Source: Chaetoderma sp. LZ-2023a (taxonomy: Eukaryota > Mollusca > Caudofoveata > Chaetodermatida > Chaetodermatidae). From it: a stretch of DNA of 64,000 nucleotides. Both the position numbers and the translations under genes were made by a program. A model generated the notes under the pieces. The model saw only the letters and a program-made list of their open reading frames with translations. It did not search any database and was not told the DNA's origin. Below are positions 38,460 through 51,802 of the stretch, in pieces. The stretch's first letter is position 1; the number at the start of each line of letters is the position of its first letter. The DNA is taken from NCBI GenBank assembly GCA_034401795.1, contig CM067360.1, positions 117,943,572-118,007,571 of the forward strand, read 5' to 3'.

Positions 38460-39650
38460 AGCATTCTATCCACTTTGTATTAATATTCCCGCAGCACAAT
38501 TTGCATTAGTGTGGCTAGCGCACACCTCTACACACATACGTATGGAAATGCATACAAGGAAGACAGCGATATATACAGACATAATGGCCTCTTTACAATA
38601 GCCGTGAATGACCTTCTGCCGGAACTAATATTGAGAAATCATCGAACTCTTGGGTTGAAGATGTAACTGATGACTACAAGTTGCACGACATCGTGTCACT
38701 TGTAATCTTTTGACGACGATGTGCAACATGCGTATGTTTAATGTTGGAGCATGTGTAATACCGCATAGCATGTCACGACTTCTTATGGAGTGTGATACTA
38801 TCTAATTGCAACTAAAACAGTGATCACATAATCAAACAGTTGCAATTGTTATATTTCTACCTACAATTTACCTCGCATATGTGCTTTATCGGAGGGAGTC
38901 TAAGAAAGGATGGCCTGGATAGTGAGCATTGTGATGGTGATACGATCACACTTCATTTCATCACAGTACCATGATCAGCAAGCTTAATAGGAGCGACATG
39001 ATTTATTCGCGCGCATTGCGACTCCTCCTCTTTACACTCTGTTGGTGCTAATTAAGCAGAGGCAGGATGCGAATCGAGCACTTTACTCTACACGCTGCCA
39101 TAATGTCCATAGTGCCATGGGCATTGCACGGGGTGTAGCCGACCCTAATTAAACGACTGCCAAACTAGCATCAGTACATATACCCTATTTCCAAAGGCAT
39201 GTTTAGCCTGCACGATGTCACAGAAAGTGATTTCGAATCTTGTCTCCGAATTATGGGTCCCATGAGGTCAACACCGGTCGTGGACGGGGCGAGTCTTGTG
39301 GTGTGTGAATAATTCATTAATTACAACTCAGCACTACCACGTAATTATCTGTATTTCTTAGGAGAAAATCCCTACAATGCGATTTCAATCAATGTAATTA
39401 ATTGTCCTTTGAGTACATTTACCATTGCCAGTATATATGGGGCTGTCGGTTTCCAAGGTTCCACTTGAAAAATCTCTTGGATGATTCCAAGTGAAAGCGC
39501 GAAACTATTTCCAACACCTTCCAATCTTCCCAAATGGCAATCCTATCCAGTGCTTTGTCACATGCATAGATTACCCTATCTAAAATCTATCACTTGCTTA
39601 TGTTGATGATGAAAATATGTCTGCTATAAAAATATATGTTTGGGGTTTTC
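38460..39650. other. Spacer, nothing recognised
   Basis: No long frames and no repeat partner noticed. Confidence 0.4.
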
Positions 39651-39654
39651 ATTA

Positions 39655-39976
39655 GTCAATGGAGGAATCCAGTTTTATCTATGCCACGCCCATTTCTAGA
39701 GAAGCTCCATCCACCCTTCGCCCGTGTTGGGATCGATCGATCCCTAAATTCCCCCAGTGGAAATTTCTACAAATCTATACAAGTATACATTTTACTAGGC
39801 GCTACAACAGCATGCTTATTAAATAGCAAAGACATACAATTCGTACAACAAGGATGAGTCCATCTTCAATTAAGCGTTACGTTATCTACCTCATTCATGG
39901 CGGCATTGTTCATGGCATCAATCTAACGTCACGTGATTGATTATAACGTAACACGATGGATGGGTACACTGTAAAG
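39655..39976 (+). repeat. CRE-MITE family A, copy without hairpin
   Basis: ggaggaatccagttttatct, then gggatcgatcgatccctaaa, then the ttaaatagcaaagacataca box and a CRE end decayed to ataacgtaacacg. Confidence 0.75.
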
Positions 39977-40263
39977 GTAAATTGTATATATACCATACAA
40001 CTACTTCATTGCTTGAGTCAGAAGCGTGACTTAATAGTAGCACACTCGTTTCTACCACAGTAGAAGAACTATATAAAGCATAGAGTCAGTTAAAATATAT
40101 TTTGTATGTGATGAGTGAGGTGGTCAGAAATCATCATGGATGGAACGTTACTATACAACGATTAATGAACAACATTCATAAATTGAACACATACAAGATA
40201 AGAACATGTAACGGCAAAAGCACCAGAACACCAATTTATCATTTGATACTATTTAGTGTTTTC

Positions 40264-40456
40264 CCCCTGCGCATGCATGCGTATGCGTGCATGCGCATAT
40301 TGCGTGTGTGCGCATGTACGCGCGCGCGCGCGTGTGTGTGTGAGCGTGCGTGTGCGGGCGTGCGTGTGCGCGCGCGTGTGCGTGTATATGCATGCGTGCG
40401 CGCCCATGCGTGCGTGTGCATGCGTGCATGCATGCGTGAATGTACACACGTGTGTG
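40264..40456. repeat. Alternating purine-pyrimidine (Z-DNA-prone) tract
   Basis: Nearly 190 bases of GC, GT, AC and AT alternation (gcgcatgcatgcgtatgcg..., cgcgcgcgcgcg, gtgtgtgtg, tgcatgcatgcg). Overlapping frames in all phases give Cys/Val/Arg/His repeats and are artefacts. Confidence 0.9.
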
Positions 40457-41023
40457 AATAACTATATTGTGTTCACGGGTCAGAAGATCAAAACACACCT
40501 GCAGGACTATGCCAAGATGATAGATGTATTCTATGCTCATGAGAATAGACAACTGTTGTTCCAAACCTGGCATAAAGTATGGTTTCTTACGCGTAATGGT
40601 CACGGTTATAATGCGATGACTCGTTCTCGCAATATAGAGGGCACACACATTCTCTACAAACTACCAATTATACTGGTATAAAACAGCTGTAAATCTAAAT
40701 CTAGACACAACACAGATACTAAGTTCAGTGTGGGCATTGACATTCAGATACACTAGAAACGTACCAGTACATACTGGCTTCTCGGTTGCGTTATGTTGCA
40801 AAGACCTCATAATGAAATAATAATTACACTAAGGTATATACTTTAGTGTGTGACACATGCCTCTGGATTCCCGGCCTGTTATAGACCATTATGCGTGGGC
40901 AGTGCTTTCAAGAGTGTCATCCATACCATTGTATTACTTTGTACCGGAAATATTCACAACTTATAATGAAATGGCAATGCAGTTATGGAGCGTGGCCTAA
41001 AAAAATGGCTGTATTATTTAAAT

Positions 41024-41200
41024 ATGCTATAGGCAGCATCAGCGCCTAGTCAAATTAGTTTCAGAATATGCAACAACTTACCTGGATTGCTTTCCGGAAA
41101 GTGATAGTTAAGGCATTCGGTGATCGATCGAGACAAACAAGGAAGCAGCGTGGGTGGGGTTATGCTGGAGATGGGTAGCGCCTAGCTAAAACTGGAAAGG
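41024..41200 (-). repeat. CRE-MITE family A, right half
   Basis: gtcaaattagtttcagaata, gcaacaacttacctgg, then gtgatcgatcgagac and agatgggtagcgcctagct. Confidence 0.65.
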
Positions 41201-41597
41201 TGCATTGCCATCATAGTGGAATTGGACCATTTGGGGTGTGGAGATTACATCACATGATGGCATTGGACATGGCACATGTGAGTAATAGTCTGCAGCAGTG
41301 TCCAACATGAGCACATTTCCCCAGTGTAGAGTGTGTGTTAATATCCCCGACACTGCTACATAGGCCAACAGTGTATTCATGATTTGTCTTTGGAACCAAT
41401 GGATACGCTAAGGATATTTTCAGAACATATCCATATTTCCTGGTTTCATTTATTTTGTCATTAACATCCTGAATGGAAATACGCACATAGTCCTTCTTAG
41501 ATATATGATGACCACAGCAGAGTCGGTAGACTTTGAGGCGCATGAGTGCGTGAAGTGAACATACGCGTCGGGGACATATATTTTGTGACGACAAAGG

Positions 41598-41972
41598 ATG
41601 AATCCACTTTATCAATTACACATATGACATCATAATCAACTACATCGAATGGAGGCTGACGTCATATTCAATCACTTTATAAAAGGCTTAATTATGTCCA
41701 TCATGAATGTGTACGTCTATAAATGTGTACGAAGTGTATATCTGTAATACCTCATAAACATTGTGTTGACTATTTTGAAACGAATTTCACTGGGCGCTGC
41801 TGCTGCTGCAACAAAACGCAATCGCATTACGTTCGCAATATTCAACAGCTTACCTGTATAATTTTCTGGACATTGATGTTTTTTGGAGTTCAGGGATCGA
41901 CCGACCCTAACACGGACACGCCTGGGAAACGATTAGCTGTGAATGTGTAGGACATAGCTAAGACGGGATTTA
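41598..41972 (-). repeat. CRE-MITE family A, full copy
   Basis: ctgacgtcatattcaatca, the tgtatatctgtaatacc box, the hairpin, caacagcttacctgtataat, the cagggatcgaccgaccc block and the GC-box end. Confidence 0.75.
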
Positions 41973-43240
41973 GCCAATGCCGTCGAGACAATGTAATGAT
42001 TCAATATCAGTTTCTCTGAATTAAACTAGTAATATTGTGCAACGCGTAGTGCCATGGAGCATACTATCGTGTTACATAATTTGGAAAACAGTATTGCTAC
42101 GTAAACATAATCGTCTGACAATAACACAAAGATAAATGTAATGGTATTCCTTCCATTTATGTTGTAATGCTGTTCACTAAACTCTCTGATATGAGTTGGA
42201 AACACCTATGCGTTGCTTTGATGTGAGCGATGGCGAACTTTACCTGACGAAATGCCTCATTATAACGAAGATGTAACCGTTTTGTAGATACTATCTCCAG
42301 GTACAATACACGGTGATATCGTAGCTCCGGCGCCGCGCTTCTGCGCCATTTCTTCCTCGGTCTCACTCGTCCTCGTGGTATGCGCCGGCCTGGCGATGCT
42401 GGTTAGCTTGGCTCGGGAATGCGGAAGGGAGCCAGTGACTACACAGCTTGACCCCTAGGGCTGGTGGAACGTTCGCGTTCCAGTGGAGTCGGGCGATGAT
42501 ATACACAGAAGTTTCCCGTGCAAAGAAGAAGTCCTAGCGTGGCTATCTAGTTTAATATAAACTAATGCCTCAAGCGGGCCAATAAATTGGTTTTGCGAGA
42601 GGAAATTGCCTCGCAGGACCCTCCGTTACAGAAAATGCCTACCACTCCGAAGATCGTGCTGCTCCTTACCTAGAACAATGCTAAAGGGATGTTGAATTAT
42701 ATGTGTATTGCTATTTGTATATAGGGATGTACGCTGGTTTACAGGGAGGCGGTGCGCCGGTTTCAACATAATCCAGCGCAGTCGTCTCCATACTAGTCGC
42801 TGGTTTAGTCGGCGCCGCATTACTTTGGTGGTTCTTCTTGAGGACATTCGGAGGGAGGTGCCAAACAATTGTTTGGCCAGGAGGTCGAAGAGTCGCAGAA
42901 AGAGGCAGCTGGTTTAGAAGAAATTTAGAAGGCCGTAAAGTTAGTGGTCAATTATGGAAACACGGTTTGCTATGTAACTGCAGCAGAGCAGGGAAAGAAG
43001 GTGAAAGAGCGTTGCTGTAGTTCGAAGACAGATGCTGCTTTATTCAAGCAGTAATGTATAAGTCTAAGCGATGCGCAGTTTTAAAATATATAGATGGTTA
43101 ACTTAATAACGAAAAAGAAACAGTGTGTAACAACGGCGCTCGCGGTATTGTAAGTCTATGCAGTACAATGAGGTCTAGCCGACCTAATGCGCCTACTTGT
43201 AATCAGCACGTAAAGAATTAAAACATATATGTTACAATAA
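41973..43240. other. Spacer with basic chance frames
   Basis: 42,300-43,020 is somewhat GC-richer and holds short arginine-rich frames on both strands. I recognise no domain. Confidence 0.35.
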
Positions 43241-43248
43241 AAAGGACG

Positions 43249-43375
43249 CCTCTTAGTCATCGGCGCGGTATTAGAAAAAACATGCGCAATGGTTAGCGCC
43301 CGTTAGTCATCCGCGCAATGTTGGGTTATGGCACAGTAGTCGTTAATGCCTGTTAGTCATCGGCGCAAAATAATA
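43249..43375. repeat. Short degenerate tandem repeat
   Basis: The motif gcctgttagtcatcggcgca occurs three times with small changes (near 43,250, 43,298 and 43,350). Confidence 0.55.
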
Positions 43376-43663
43376 CCGCAGAAACTTATTACACAGTCGA
43401 GTTTGTTGTAGGCAATGAAGCATTCAGAATCTTTGGTGTGGAAGCGAAGTTGACTCTATTGATGAAAAGGCTGTTTTTTTAAATAGTCACGGCACAAGAC
43501 GATCAGCGCTGAAAATAATGTTCGCTGTAAGAACAGTAGTCAAACATTGAAGAGGGCACTGGATACGGGCATGTTTCTCGTTGCCACCTTTTGGCATGGT
43601 ACGGTAGGGTTGGCGAGACATCAGAGCTGACCAATCGTTTCACATGCTGATTTGGATGGTATC

Positions 43664-43743
43664 AACCAAAAGAACGGCATCGCTGAAAGATCTCGGTGAT
43701 CATAACCAAAATAATGGCATCGCTGAAAGATCCTGGTGACCAT
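43664..43743. repeat. 40 bp direct tandem repeat, two units
   Basis: aaccaaaagaacggcatcgc... at 43,664-43,703 is repeated at 43,704-43,743 with 5 differences. Confidence 0.85.
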
Positions 43744-44476
43744 CTTCTTAGGAACGTGTCACCATTGATATTGGCAGCGCTACAGTTCATCGCGAGTGGG
43801 CTTAGGGCAAACTTATTTTAAGTTGTTTTATTTACCTCTGAGGAGGGGTTTCAAAATTTATCCGGCGCCTTACATACCCTATGGTAACCAATCAACAGTC
43901 ACCATTGCAGAGCAAACCAGTCATCGCGTTACTTCATTGAGGGGATAGCATGAGGAGTCCACATGTTTGTGACGTCACACTACCTTCACCCTACCAGCTC
44001 ATGCGCGGTGGCGATCTATACCAACTTGCAAGAACTAAAATGGCCAAACCTGTATTTACTGATATCGCGGCCATCCCTAGTCCGATTACAATTATGTAAA
44101 TGGATTCGTTTTACTTAGCGAATCCTGGTGATGGTTCACCCCAAGATGAATGAAAAAGGACCTAGTATTAAGGATTCCCTAAATACAGGCAAATATAAAA
44201 ATCATACATGCACGATAGGCGTTCTTAAGGACTCTGAGCTCCCTTTTCTGTGGCTATACACGCTAACCTATACAACTGACAGGGGTGAGGTTGGAGCATC
44301 TTAGACCGGGCCGTTTCGTATGTAACTAACCCGTGCCGGTGTGTACACGACTGAGCGATCCGTGCTTCAATATGGGATATATGGGAATCAAATATATGTT
44401 TTCGGAATACGGAAGCGCTATGTGACAATCGCCTGCAGGGTAGTAAACCTAAAAGAATTGGAATACTATTAACTCA

Positions 44477-44790
44477 ATGGAGGAATCGAATTTTAGGTAT
44501 TCCCATCTTTGGCGGAGCTCCACACACTCCGCCCGTGTCTTTACCAACTGGACCCTGTGCCGCCCTGGATATCAATTTCCTGAAAACTATACCAGTAAGC
44601 TGTTGACTATTTATGGTTAGTAAATAGTAAAGACATACAATACGTATACCAACGCTTAGTCCTTCAGCAATTAAACATTGGTGACGAACTTAGCTACGGC
44701 ATTCATGACGTAATTCATTATGGCACCATCTTACCTGTTACGTAGTAGATTTTGACGTCATATGATTGGTGGATACCCTAGAATTCTTCA
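44477..44790 (+). repeat. CRE-MITE family A, last copy
   Basis: ggaggaatcgaattttaggt ... ttttgacgtcatatgattgg. No copy lies to the right of this one in the window. Confidence 0.7.
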
Positions 44791-45885
44791 TTGATTAGTG
44801 GGGATTCAGCTAATATTTTCTCTTAGAATAAACAGGACAGCAACGCAATTGTTGTAGTGAGGATATAGGGTTCAATAATTGGAGTACACACTGATACTGG
44901 AAGAAAAGAGGGATAGTATTGTAAGTCATAGTTATACGTGTATTCTCGGTGGGAACATCAACGATGTCCCAATATCGCCGACAGACACAATACAGCACAA
45001 TATTAAATATTACCACTACTATTAACAATAGATTCTGCATAATCGTCTCACTGGTGGTCGCGAATTACATACATGACTGATTTAAAAAAATCAAAACAGA
45101 AATATATTGGTTTCTTGCGAATGTGCATGCGTCGTCTAGTCGTTCACTATGCCAAGCTCTATGCTCCCATTGGGCAGGATATAGCAATGCAATTTGCCCA
45201 TCTTGCAAAAACTCCACATCTGGATTAATGTGTTTCATGTGAGCCTGCAATTCCAGTTATCAATTACTAACGCGCTTATGAACAAGTTCTGCCCAGTGAA
45301 CACACATCCCCTTAATACACTGCCAAGTAAATTATGAAAGTGCATTGGCATCATATCAAACATATCTAACACATAATATTATAAAAAAATTTGTATTGCG
45401 CAATGCTACTTCCTGGCATCCCTTGATGTAATGTTATCTGGACTAACACATCTAAAGCTAAAATAAAATGATTAAAATCACTAAAAAGCAATCTATTACA
45501 TTATTTGCACAGCCAGCAGGTGGCAAGGGTATTTTTAAGGTAGAACAAATGTAAAACCGGAAGACATTGGAAGGCTTCGATTATACACACTCTTAAGAGA
45601 CCTCTGCAATGGTAACTTACCCTCCTCGCTAACCAGTATTTTACGGTCAATACACAACTACAATCTCATAACACAATAACGAAATACCGTGCACACAGTA
45701 TACCATCAAACAAAAACAACTCAGTAAAATCCATCACATAACGTACCACAAGCAAGGAGTAAGAGAGATACAAAGCCACACACAGACAGTATTAATCTAC
45801 ATCCATTTAAACAGAAGATCACACATATGATTATAAAACAATACTATGCCCCAGAAAACACTCACCACCATGCCATCATTATCCT
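44791..45885. other. Spacer, nothing recognised
   Basis: No coding-like frame or repeat partner seen. Confidence 0.4.
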
Positions 45886-45887
45886 GT

Positions 45888-46062
<175 letters not shown>

Positions 46063-49000
46063 AATACTAGCAATGGTGATAACACGTGTCGTAATGGTAA
46101 TCGCCAGACTACTAAGGTCAATGCTTTTACAACAATTTTCTCCACATGACACCACCAAGACTATCATCACTACATGACACACATAAAGAAACGGTAATTT
46201 GAAACTCAGCTGAATGTATAATGTGAAGATGAATATTAATTTAACAAGATAAGCACACCGCTCTATGTACTAGTACATATTATAGTACGGATCACGCAGG
46301 GTCGGCCAGAGTAGTCCGTACCAGCGCTTTCTCTTCACCTTTCAAATACGACCATCATTGGCCGTATGTGTAGCACGTGTGTCATAGCATGCTTAGAAAA
46401 CGAGACCATAAGACCGCCTACCGCGCATGCGGGATAATCTATATAGGCCCGGCACGCTGTATTATAGGTATTGAGCTGGTATCTCTAAATTGGTAATACG
46501 GGTCCATTTTGCCCCATCTGTGGCCGAATCTAAGAAGACCTCCCTCAGGAATCCAAATCTGCCATCTACGCTAAAATCAGATGGGAGATGGCGGAGATAT
46601 CATATGCTATACAATAGACGCATACTCGCACTAGAGTGGATCCCGTAGAACCTATGACGTGACTGCCTGGGTTTGTCTAGTTGGTACAAGTCGTGTGTAG
46701 ATTGCCTGAGAGCTCTGGAGCATTTTCATTAGACAACCAAAAGTATAAAAGGGCTTATATCGACCCATAAAAAAACAGTTGAGATAGAGTGGTCGTTCAG
46801 TTCGAAGGGGCATTTGAAGCTCCAGGCACTGCACAGAGCAGCTAAACGCATCTAGACAGGATCAAGTACTGCAATTTGAAGACACTCAAAAACCACAGCT
46901 GTGAAACTTAATTTTTGCGGCACAAACTTGGTCTAAAATCATCACTGAAAAGATATCAGCCTGAGTCAATCTCATAGGCTAGCTGTAAGCGTGCCAGAGT
47001 CTTCTGGATGGTACGTACTGCAAAAGCACTAACAATCTTTGGTATAATCGCATACACACTCCTCTTGTATACAGACACCGTCTATGCTGCTAAGATTTCA
47101 ATCACACCTTAACTTACCTGTACCATGATTGAACAGTGGTCTAACACTATTCATCATAGTAGTGCCGGAAAATTGAGCTAATTTATGTCGGACGTCAAAT
47201 TGTGCTGAAAAACGCCATTAACTTATTTCCAGTAAAGCTGAAATAACTGTATAGCTCAAACTAAGTTTATAATCAAGCTGATTCCTCTCAGGCTTAAAGT
47301 TGTTAATAATGTTGAGCCTATCTTCACTGTGCAGAACATTGCATCCTGTGCAGCACCTGACCTTAGCGCACTGTTCGTCTTGTACCGATCTCCTGTACTC
47401 ATCGCCATAGTTTCAGAACTAATTCGCCGAACTCTCACACTACGTTCAACTTCTTCTACGTGTTTCGTCATTTTGAACTTCCAGTAGTACGCAGACTTCT
47501 TCACCAAAATTGTTGATCATTGCTTTTCAACTGTTCAGCCTGTTCCCTTTCTTTTATCTTGTATAAACATTTCCGTGTCATTTGTAACTCGACACCACTT
47601 TTTCCTTTCAAGCACAGAAGACTAAAAGGCCAACTTAAACGCAGTTTTCTTATTGTAGATACTTTCCCGACGGCTATCAGGCGTAATTACGATTCTCATT
47701 CAAGTCTGCACCTGTAGCCAATTTATGCCTCCTCTTTTGTTAATCGTATGCTGATGACTATTAGGCGTGTTTTTACTGCCAGCTTTGGCATCTTGCTAAA
47801 TCCTTGTCAGTCACTTTTTCTCGGCGTGTGGCGTTCTCCCAATTGAATATGTATCATTATATGCTTACCTCAAATTATTGTATTACATATATTGTACACC
47901 ACACTCGCTGTTCATAACAACACACCAACAATAGTGCATTAACATTAGAACTCGTATATATCAACATGCCACACTAGGAATACCTTGTGTTTAAAACCCA
48001 ACAAGTTCGGTTTAATCTATCATAAATAGTAGCTCAAATATTTGTGTTCGAACTCCGTCAACAAGTCGAAGCTGCTGCTATAATAAAAAGCAGCTAAGTA
48101 GTGTAAGGCTGGCTTCGGGTGCCACAATATCTTAGTGGTATACCTGCAAAATACTCCAACATGGACCGAAAAAGACGCTAAAAGGCCGGCAGCAACTGTC
48201 TCAATTTGTGACTAACTCTGGCATATCTTCGGCCAATACTTGTTTTATATATCTAGTAGGTTCCTCCTCCAGTGTGGTTGCGCTGCTGTGGAAATCACTT
48301 TTGTTTCCCGGCGGAATCACCCGTAATGGATACGCATCACATTTCTCTCAGTATTTTCAGTGATACATTACTAGGATAGACACTTTACACCGAAGAAGGA
48401 ATTCACTGCAAAATAATACATAACTAACTATATCGACCTAGCAGTTAATCTTGGGCACTTTAATATACACCTACTGCAGAGTAAACATTATCTCCAACGA
48501 ATCAGGTCCATAGAGCTTGAATTCAAAACTCTGGCTCGCAGCAAAAGACAAACTGGGCAAACCACTTCTCTGGTGACTTAAAAGGGTCGATTGGGCCCTC
48601 CACGCTTTTTAAGTGTCAACATCATCTACAGTCTGCTAAGTGTTTCATCAGCCAGGCCATAATTAGGTTATGGTGCTTCTAAACGCTTGTGTATTGTTTT
48701 GTCCTTGTCTTTAGTGTTGTGTATGCTCTAGTGAACACAGACTGGGCGTTGGTTCGTCCCCCTTTCGCTGGAGTAGCATCCGTAACGAGCAGTCTATTTG
48801 TTGGGCTTGCTCCACAGTCGAATCCTATCGGAGGCTAGAACTCAGCTTGGGCAAGCAGACGAAACCTGCTGTGAATGGTAGGCTAGTGTGCTAGGCCTCT
48901 GGGGCAATAATATGTGTGTTTAGAAAAAAAGCATCAGGTTCGGCTCCTTTAAAGGTCTGCTAACTACAGCAGCACCGACCTAGCTTAATGAGTTTAGAGA

Positions 49001-49564
49001 TTCGCCCGCGCTAGTATCTGCGGGGGCTAACCAGCCATTCCTTATAATCCAGCATGCACACCCATATAAATGCATGCAATCACCTCACGATGCACAACGT
49101 TAGGGCCAACTATGATTGGATGAACATATATTCATGGTGGCCCATGCGAGGCTGTTCCTAGTGTTTCAGCTTTTTCTAGTGCTTCATCGAAGGTGTCTCG
49201 AAGGAGAAGGTTATTGTTTATATATTATATATTCAAAAGCCTTGGGAACCCTCTGTTATTATATTTGCCATTTAGGCATTGTAAGAGATATGGCGTTCTC
49301 TGGCGAGATACCAATCAGCTAGAGAAGTAACGAAACCAGCAGGTCAAATGTCAGCATAAACTGACTTAAACCAGCCTTCAGACAGCAACAACAGCTGTGC
49401 GGAACTTACATCATTAAATAGTATAAAACAGTGGATATCATGTATACCCGACACCAGATTAACAAACGGTATGGAGGAAACGTTGGTGTTGAACCATGAT
49501 GTGTGCAAGAATGTTTTCCCGGCCTCACCACAAGGTTGGCTTTTGCATTCCTCGGTGCATCTGA
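46063..49564. other. Gene-poor flank of the giant element
   Basis: Short frames only (up to 83 codons). I see no conserved motif, no family A MITE and no retroelement core. Confidence 0.4.
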
Positions 49565-49672
49565 CAAGTAGTAGTATCGGGATTAAAATGATACCACCTC
49601 CCTCAACTAGCCGCCGTTCGGCGATCCGTGGCCCCCACCGCCCTCTCAATCCCTGGGGCATAGGTTGTTGAG
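49565..49672 (+). repeat. Left terminal inverted repeat (108 bp)
   Basis: caagtagtagtatcgggatt ... gggcataggttgttgag. Its reverse complement is found at 63,681-63,788 with 6 substitutions and no gap. The outer AGTAGTA start resembles the 5'-AG ends usual for Polintons (from memory). Confidence 0.9.
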
Positions 49673-49859
49673 AGGGAGGTTGTATCACACTCCTTGAACG
49701 CCCATTTAGAGTCAAGGTCTTGACGTGATGTCATGCTTCTTGGATAACGACGGGTAAAGAGTAATACTGTCATGAAACAAAAAAAAATAAAAAAAATAAA
49801 AAATAAATAAAATATATATAGAACTCCCACGCCACCTCTTCTGGAGAACCCCTTGCTGG

Positions 49860-49874
49860 CCCTCTCTGGCCAGC

Positions 49875-49916
<42 letters not shown>

Positions 49917-50100
49917 CTCTCTATCTATGTGGGGTTTTTTCGGTGGTTCTCTGTTGCTCCTATTTTTTGTCATTGTACCCCTACACTAGGGCGTACAGTT
50001 TCGAACTTGGTACCATCTAGCTGAGGTCTTTTGAGAGATTTGAACCATGGTTTTTTTAATTAGAATTGAGTGCTGTTATCAACTGAGCCAATGGAGAACC
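49860..50100 (-). mobile_element. tRNA-derived SINE inside the left arm
   Basis: Reading the minus strand from 50,100: ttggctcagttgataacagc (A-box-like, as in tRNA-Lys or similar), then catggttcaaatctctc (B box). A unique body follows to about 49,930 and a GA-rich tail (49,870-49,928). It is a degenerate pol III-type head, not a functional tRNA. Confidence 0.6.
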
Positions 50101-50248
50101 AATAATTAGATTACAAATAATGATACTAATTGTTGTGCAATAATAGCAAACAGATCAATAACACACTGGTAACTACACGTGTGCAATAATAGCAAACACA
50201 TCAATAACACACTGGTAACTACAAACTTACAGTCTATAATATATACGT

Positions 50249-51590
50249 TATCTCGAAGTGACGTCAAGATCTAGAGGGACTGATAACCGCAGCAATACAG
50301 CAATGAGAACACATAATTATCAGCTATAATTACTGATGCATACATGGCCGAGGTTGTTAAGGCATAAGATACAGCCTTTGTGTTTATGAGCAAACTTAAA
50401 ATCACAGGTTAAAAAATCTCGCTATTACCATTTGTGGATAACTCGGGCATTTCTTGTCCGATTTTAAAATGGTAAACAGTTTTGAAATTCTGGCTTCATT
50501 CCGGTCCCAATCAGTGCCAAGAAAGCCGAGAACGAAGTGATTTCTCGGTACAATATAAGCATACACTCTCTCACAATACTGATACGTGGCTTAGTAAATT
50601 TATCTCTTGAGTTTTGAAATCGCTGATATGTGTCATCTCGAAGTGACGTCAATACCTAGAGTGCTGATAGCGAAGTAACCTGTGAACACATAACTTATCA
50701 ACTTTATTTACTAACACATACATGGCCGAGAGAGTTAGTGTGCTGTATCATTCACATTTTAAATTGTAAAATCACAGTTTCTAATCTCGTTGTTAGCAAA
50801 AGGTAAACATGTCTACAATTACTCGTTACCCATAAGACATCACGTAAAGACAACTCGCACAGACATTGAAAGTCAAGAATAGTGGCTGCTTTGCAGTTTT
50901 GATGTGGATGCTGCTATCGATTTGGAACAAGAGTGGAAACAAGAAATAATGCAGTGATTCATCGCCCACCTAGCTCTCAATGCGCACACTACTCCCACGT
51001 ATCAGCTCCTGAACATCGACCACATCTCACACATGTAGGGCAGCAATGATACTAATACATGGCCGAGGTAGTTAATGCGTTAGATACACGTTTTTGTGTT
51101 TATTGGCAAACTAAAAATCACAGGTTCAAATCTCACTATTAGCATGTGTGGATAACTCGGCCATTTCTGGTCCGATTTTAAAATGGTAAACAGTTTTAAA
51201 ATTCTCGCTTCGAAACAAGAAATAATCCAGTGGTCCTCGCCCACCAACCTCTCAATGCGCGCTACTCCCACGTATCAGCTCCTGAACATCGACCACATCT
51301 CACATATGTAGCACAGCAATGAGAACACATAACTTATCAGCTTTACATATTAATACATGGCCGAGGTAATTAATGCATTGGATCCTTATATTTATTACCA
51401 AACTTAAAATCACACATTCAAATCTCACTATTAGCACCCGTGGATAACTCAGCCATTTCTGGTCCGATTTTAAAATGGTAAACAGTTTTGAAATTCCTGC
51501 TTCATTCCGGTCCTGATTGGTACCAAGAACGACGAGAATAAAGCGATTTCTCGGTACAATATAAGCATACACTCTCTCACACATAGTTTC
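50249..51590 (+). repeat. Tandem array with tRNA-Ser-like pol III boxes
   Basis: Four units have tacatggccgag...gttaa starts at 50,342, 50,719, 51,056 and 51,353. Each starts with an A-box-like catggccgaggtagttaatg, and the better ones (51,056) have a B box (caggttcaaatctc). Between them are shared blocks: atctcgaagtgacgtcaa at 50,250 and 50,636; ctcctgaacatcgaccacat at 51,006 and 51,280; gatttctcggtacaatataa at 50,539 and 51,544. Spacing is unequal (about 377, 337, 297), so units have been trimmed or recombined. It fills the arm where other Mavericks keep genes. Confidence 0.7.
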
Positions 51591-51790
51591 CGTCGGTATC
51601 ACATGACACAACGGGCCACCCACAGGTACTGATCGCCTTGTGATGCCCACACATAATAGGGTCTGAACGCCCATTTAGAGACAAGCATCCACATCACATC
51701 GGCATGACGGTCCACCCCACGGGTACTGATCGCCTTGTGATCACCACGCATAATAGGGTCTTAGCGCCTGTTTAGCGACAGTCATCCACA
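51591..51790 (+). repeat. Two-unit tandem repeat upstream of the polymerase gene
   Basis: ggtactgatcgccttgtgat and cataatagggtct...cgcc..ttta are repeated at 51,626-51,690 and 51,720-51,785. A piece (tgaacgcccatttagag) also occurs beside the left TIR at 49,695. It may be the original subterminal sequence of the element. Confidence 0.7.
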
Positions 51791-51802
51791 GGGACATACA
51801 CC

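Noticed and set aside
40102-40681. Cys/Arg/Val-rich frames of 119-141 codons
   Set aside because: Products of the alternating GC/GT tract in overlapping phases.
50342-51450. tRNA-Ser genes
   Set aside because: A and B boxes are present, but the acceptor and anticodon stems do not pair, and units carry substitutions in the B box; tRNA-derived repeats, not functional genes.
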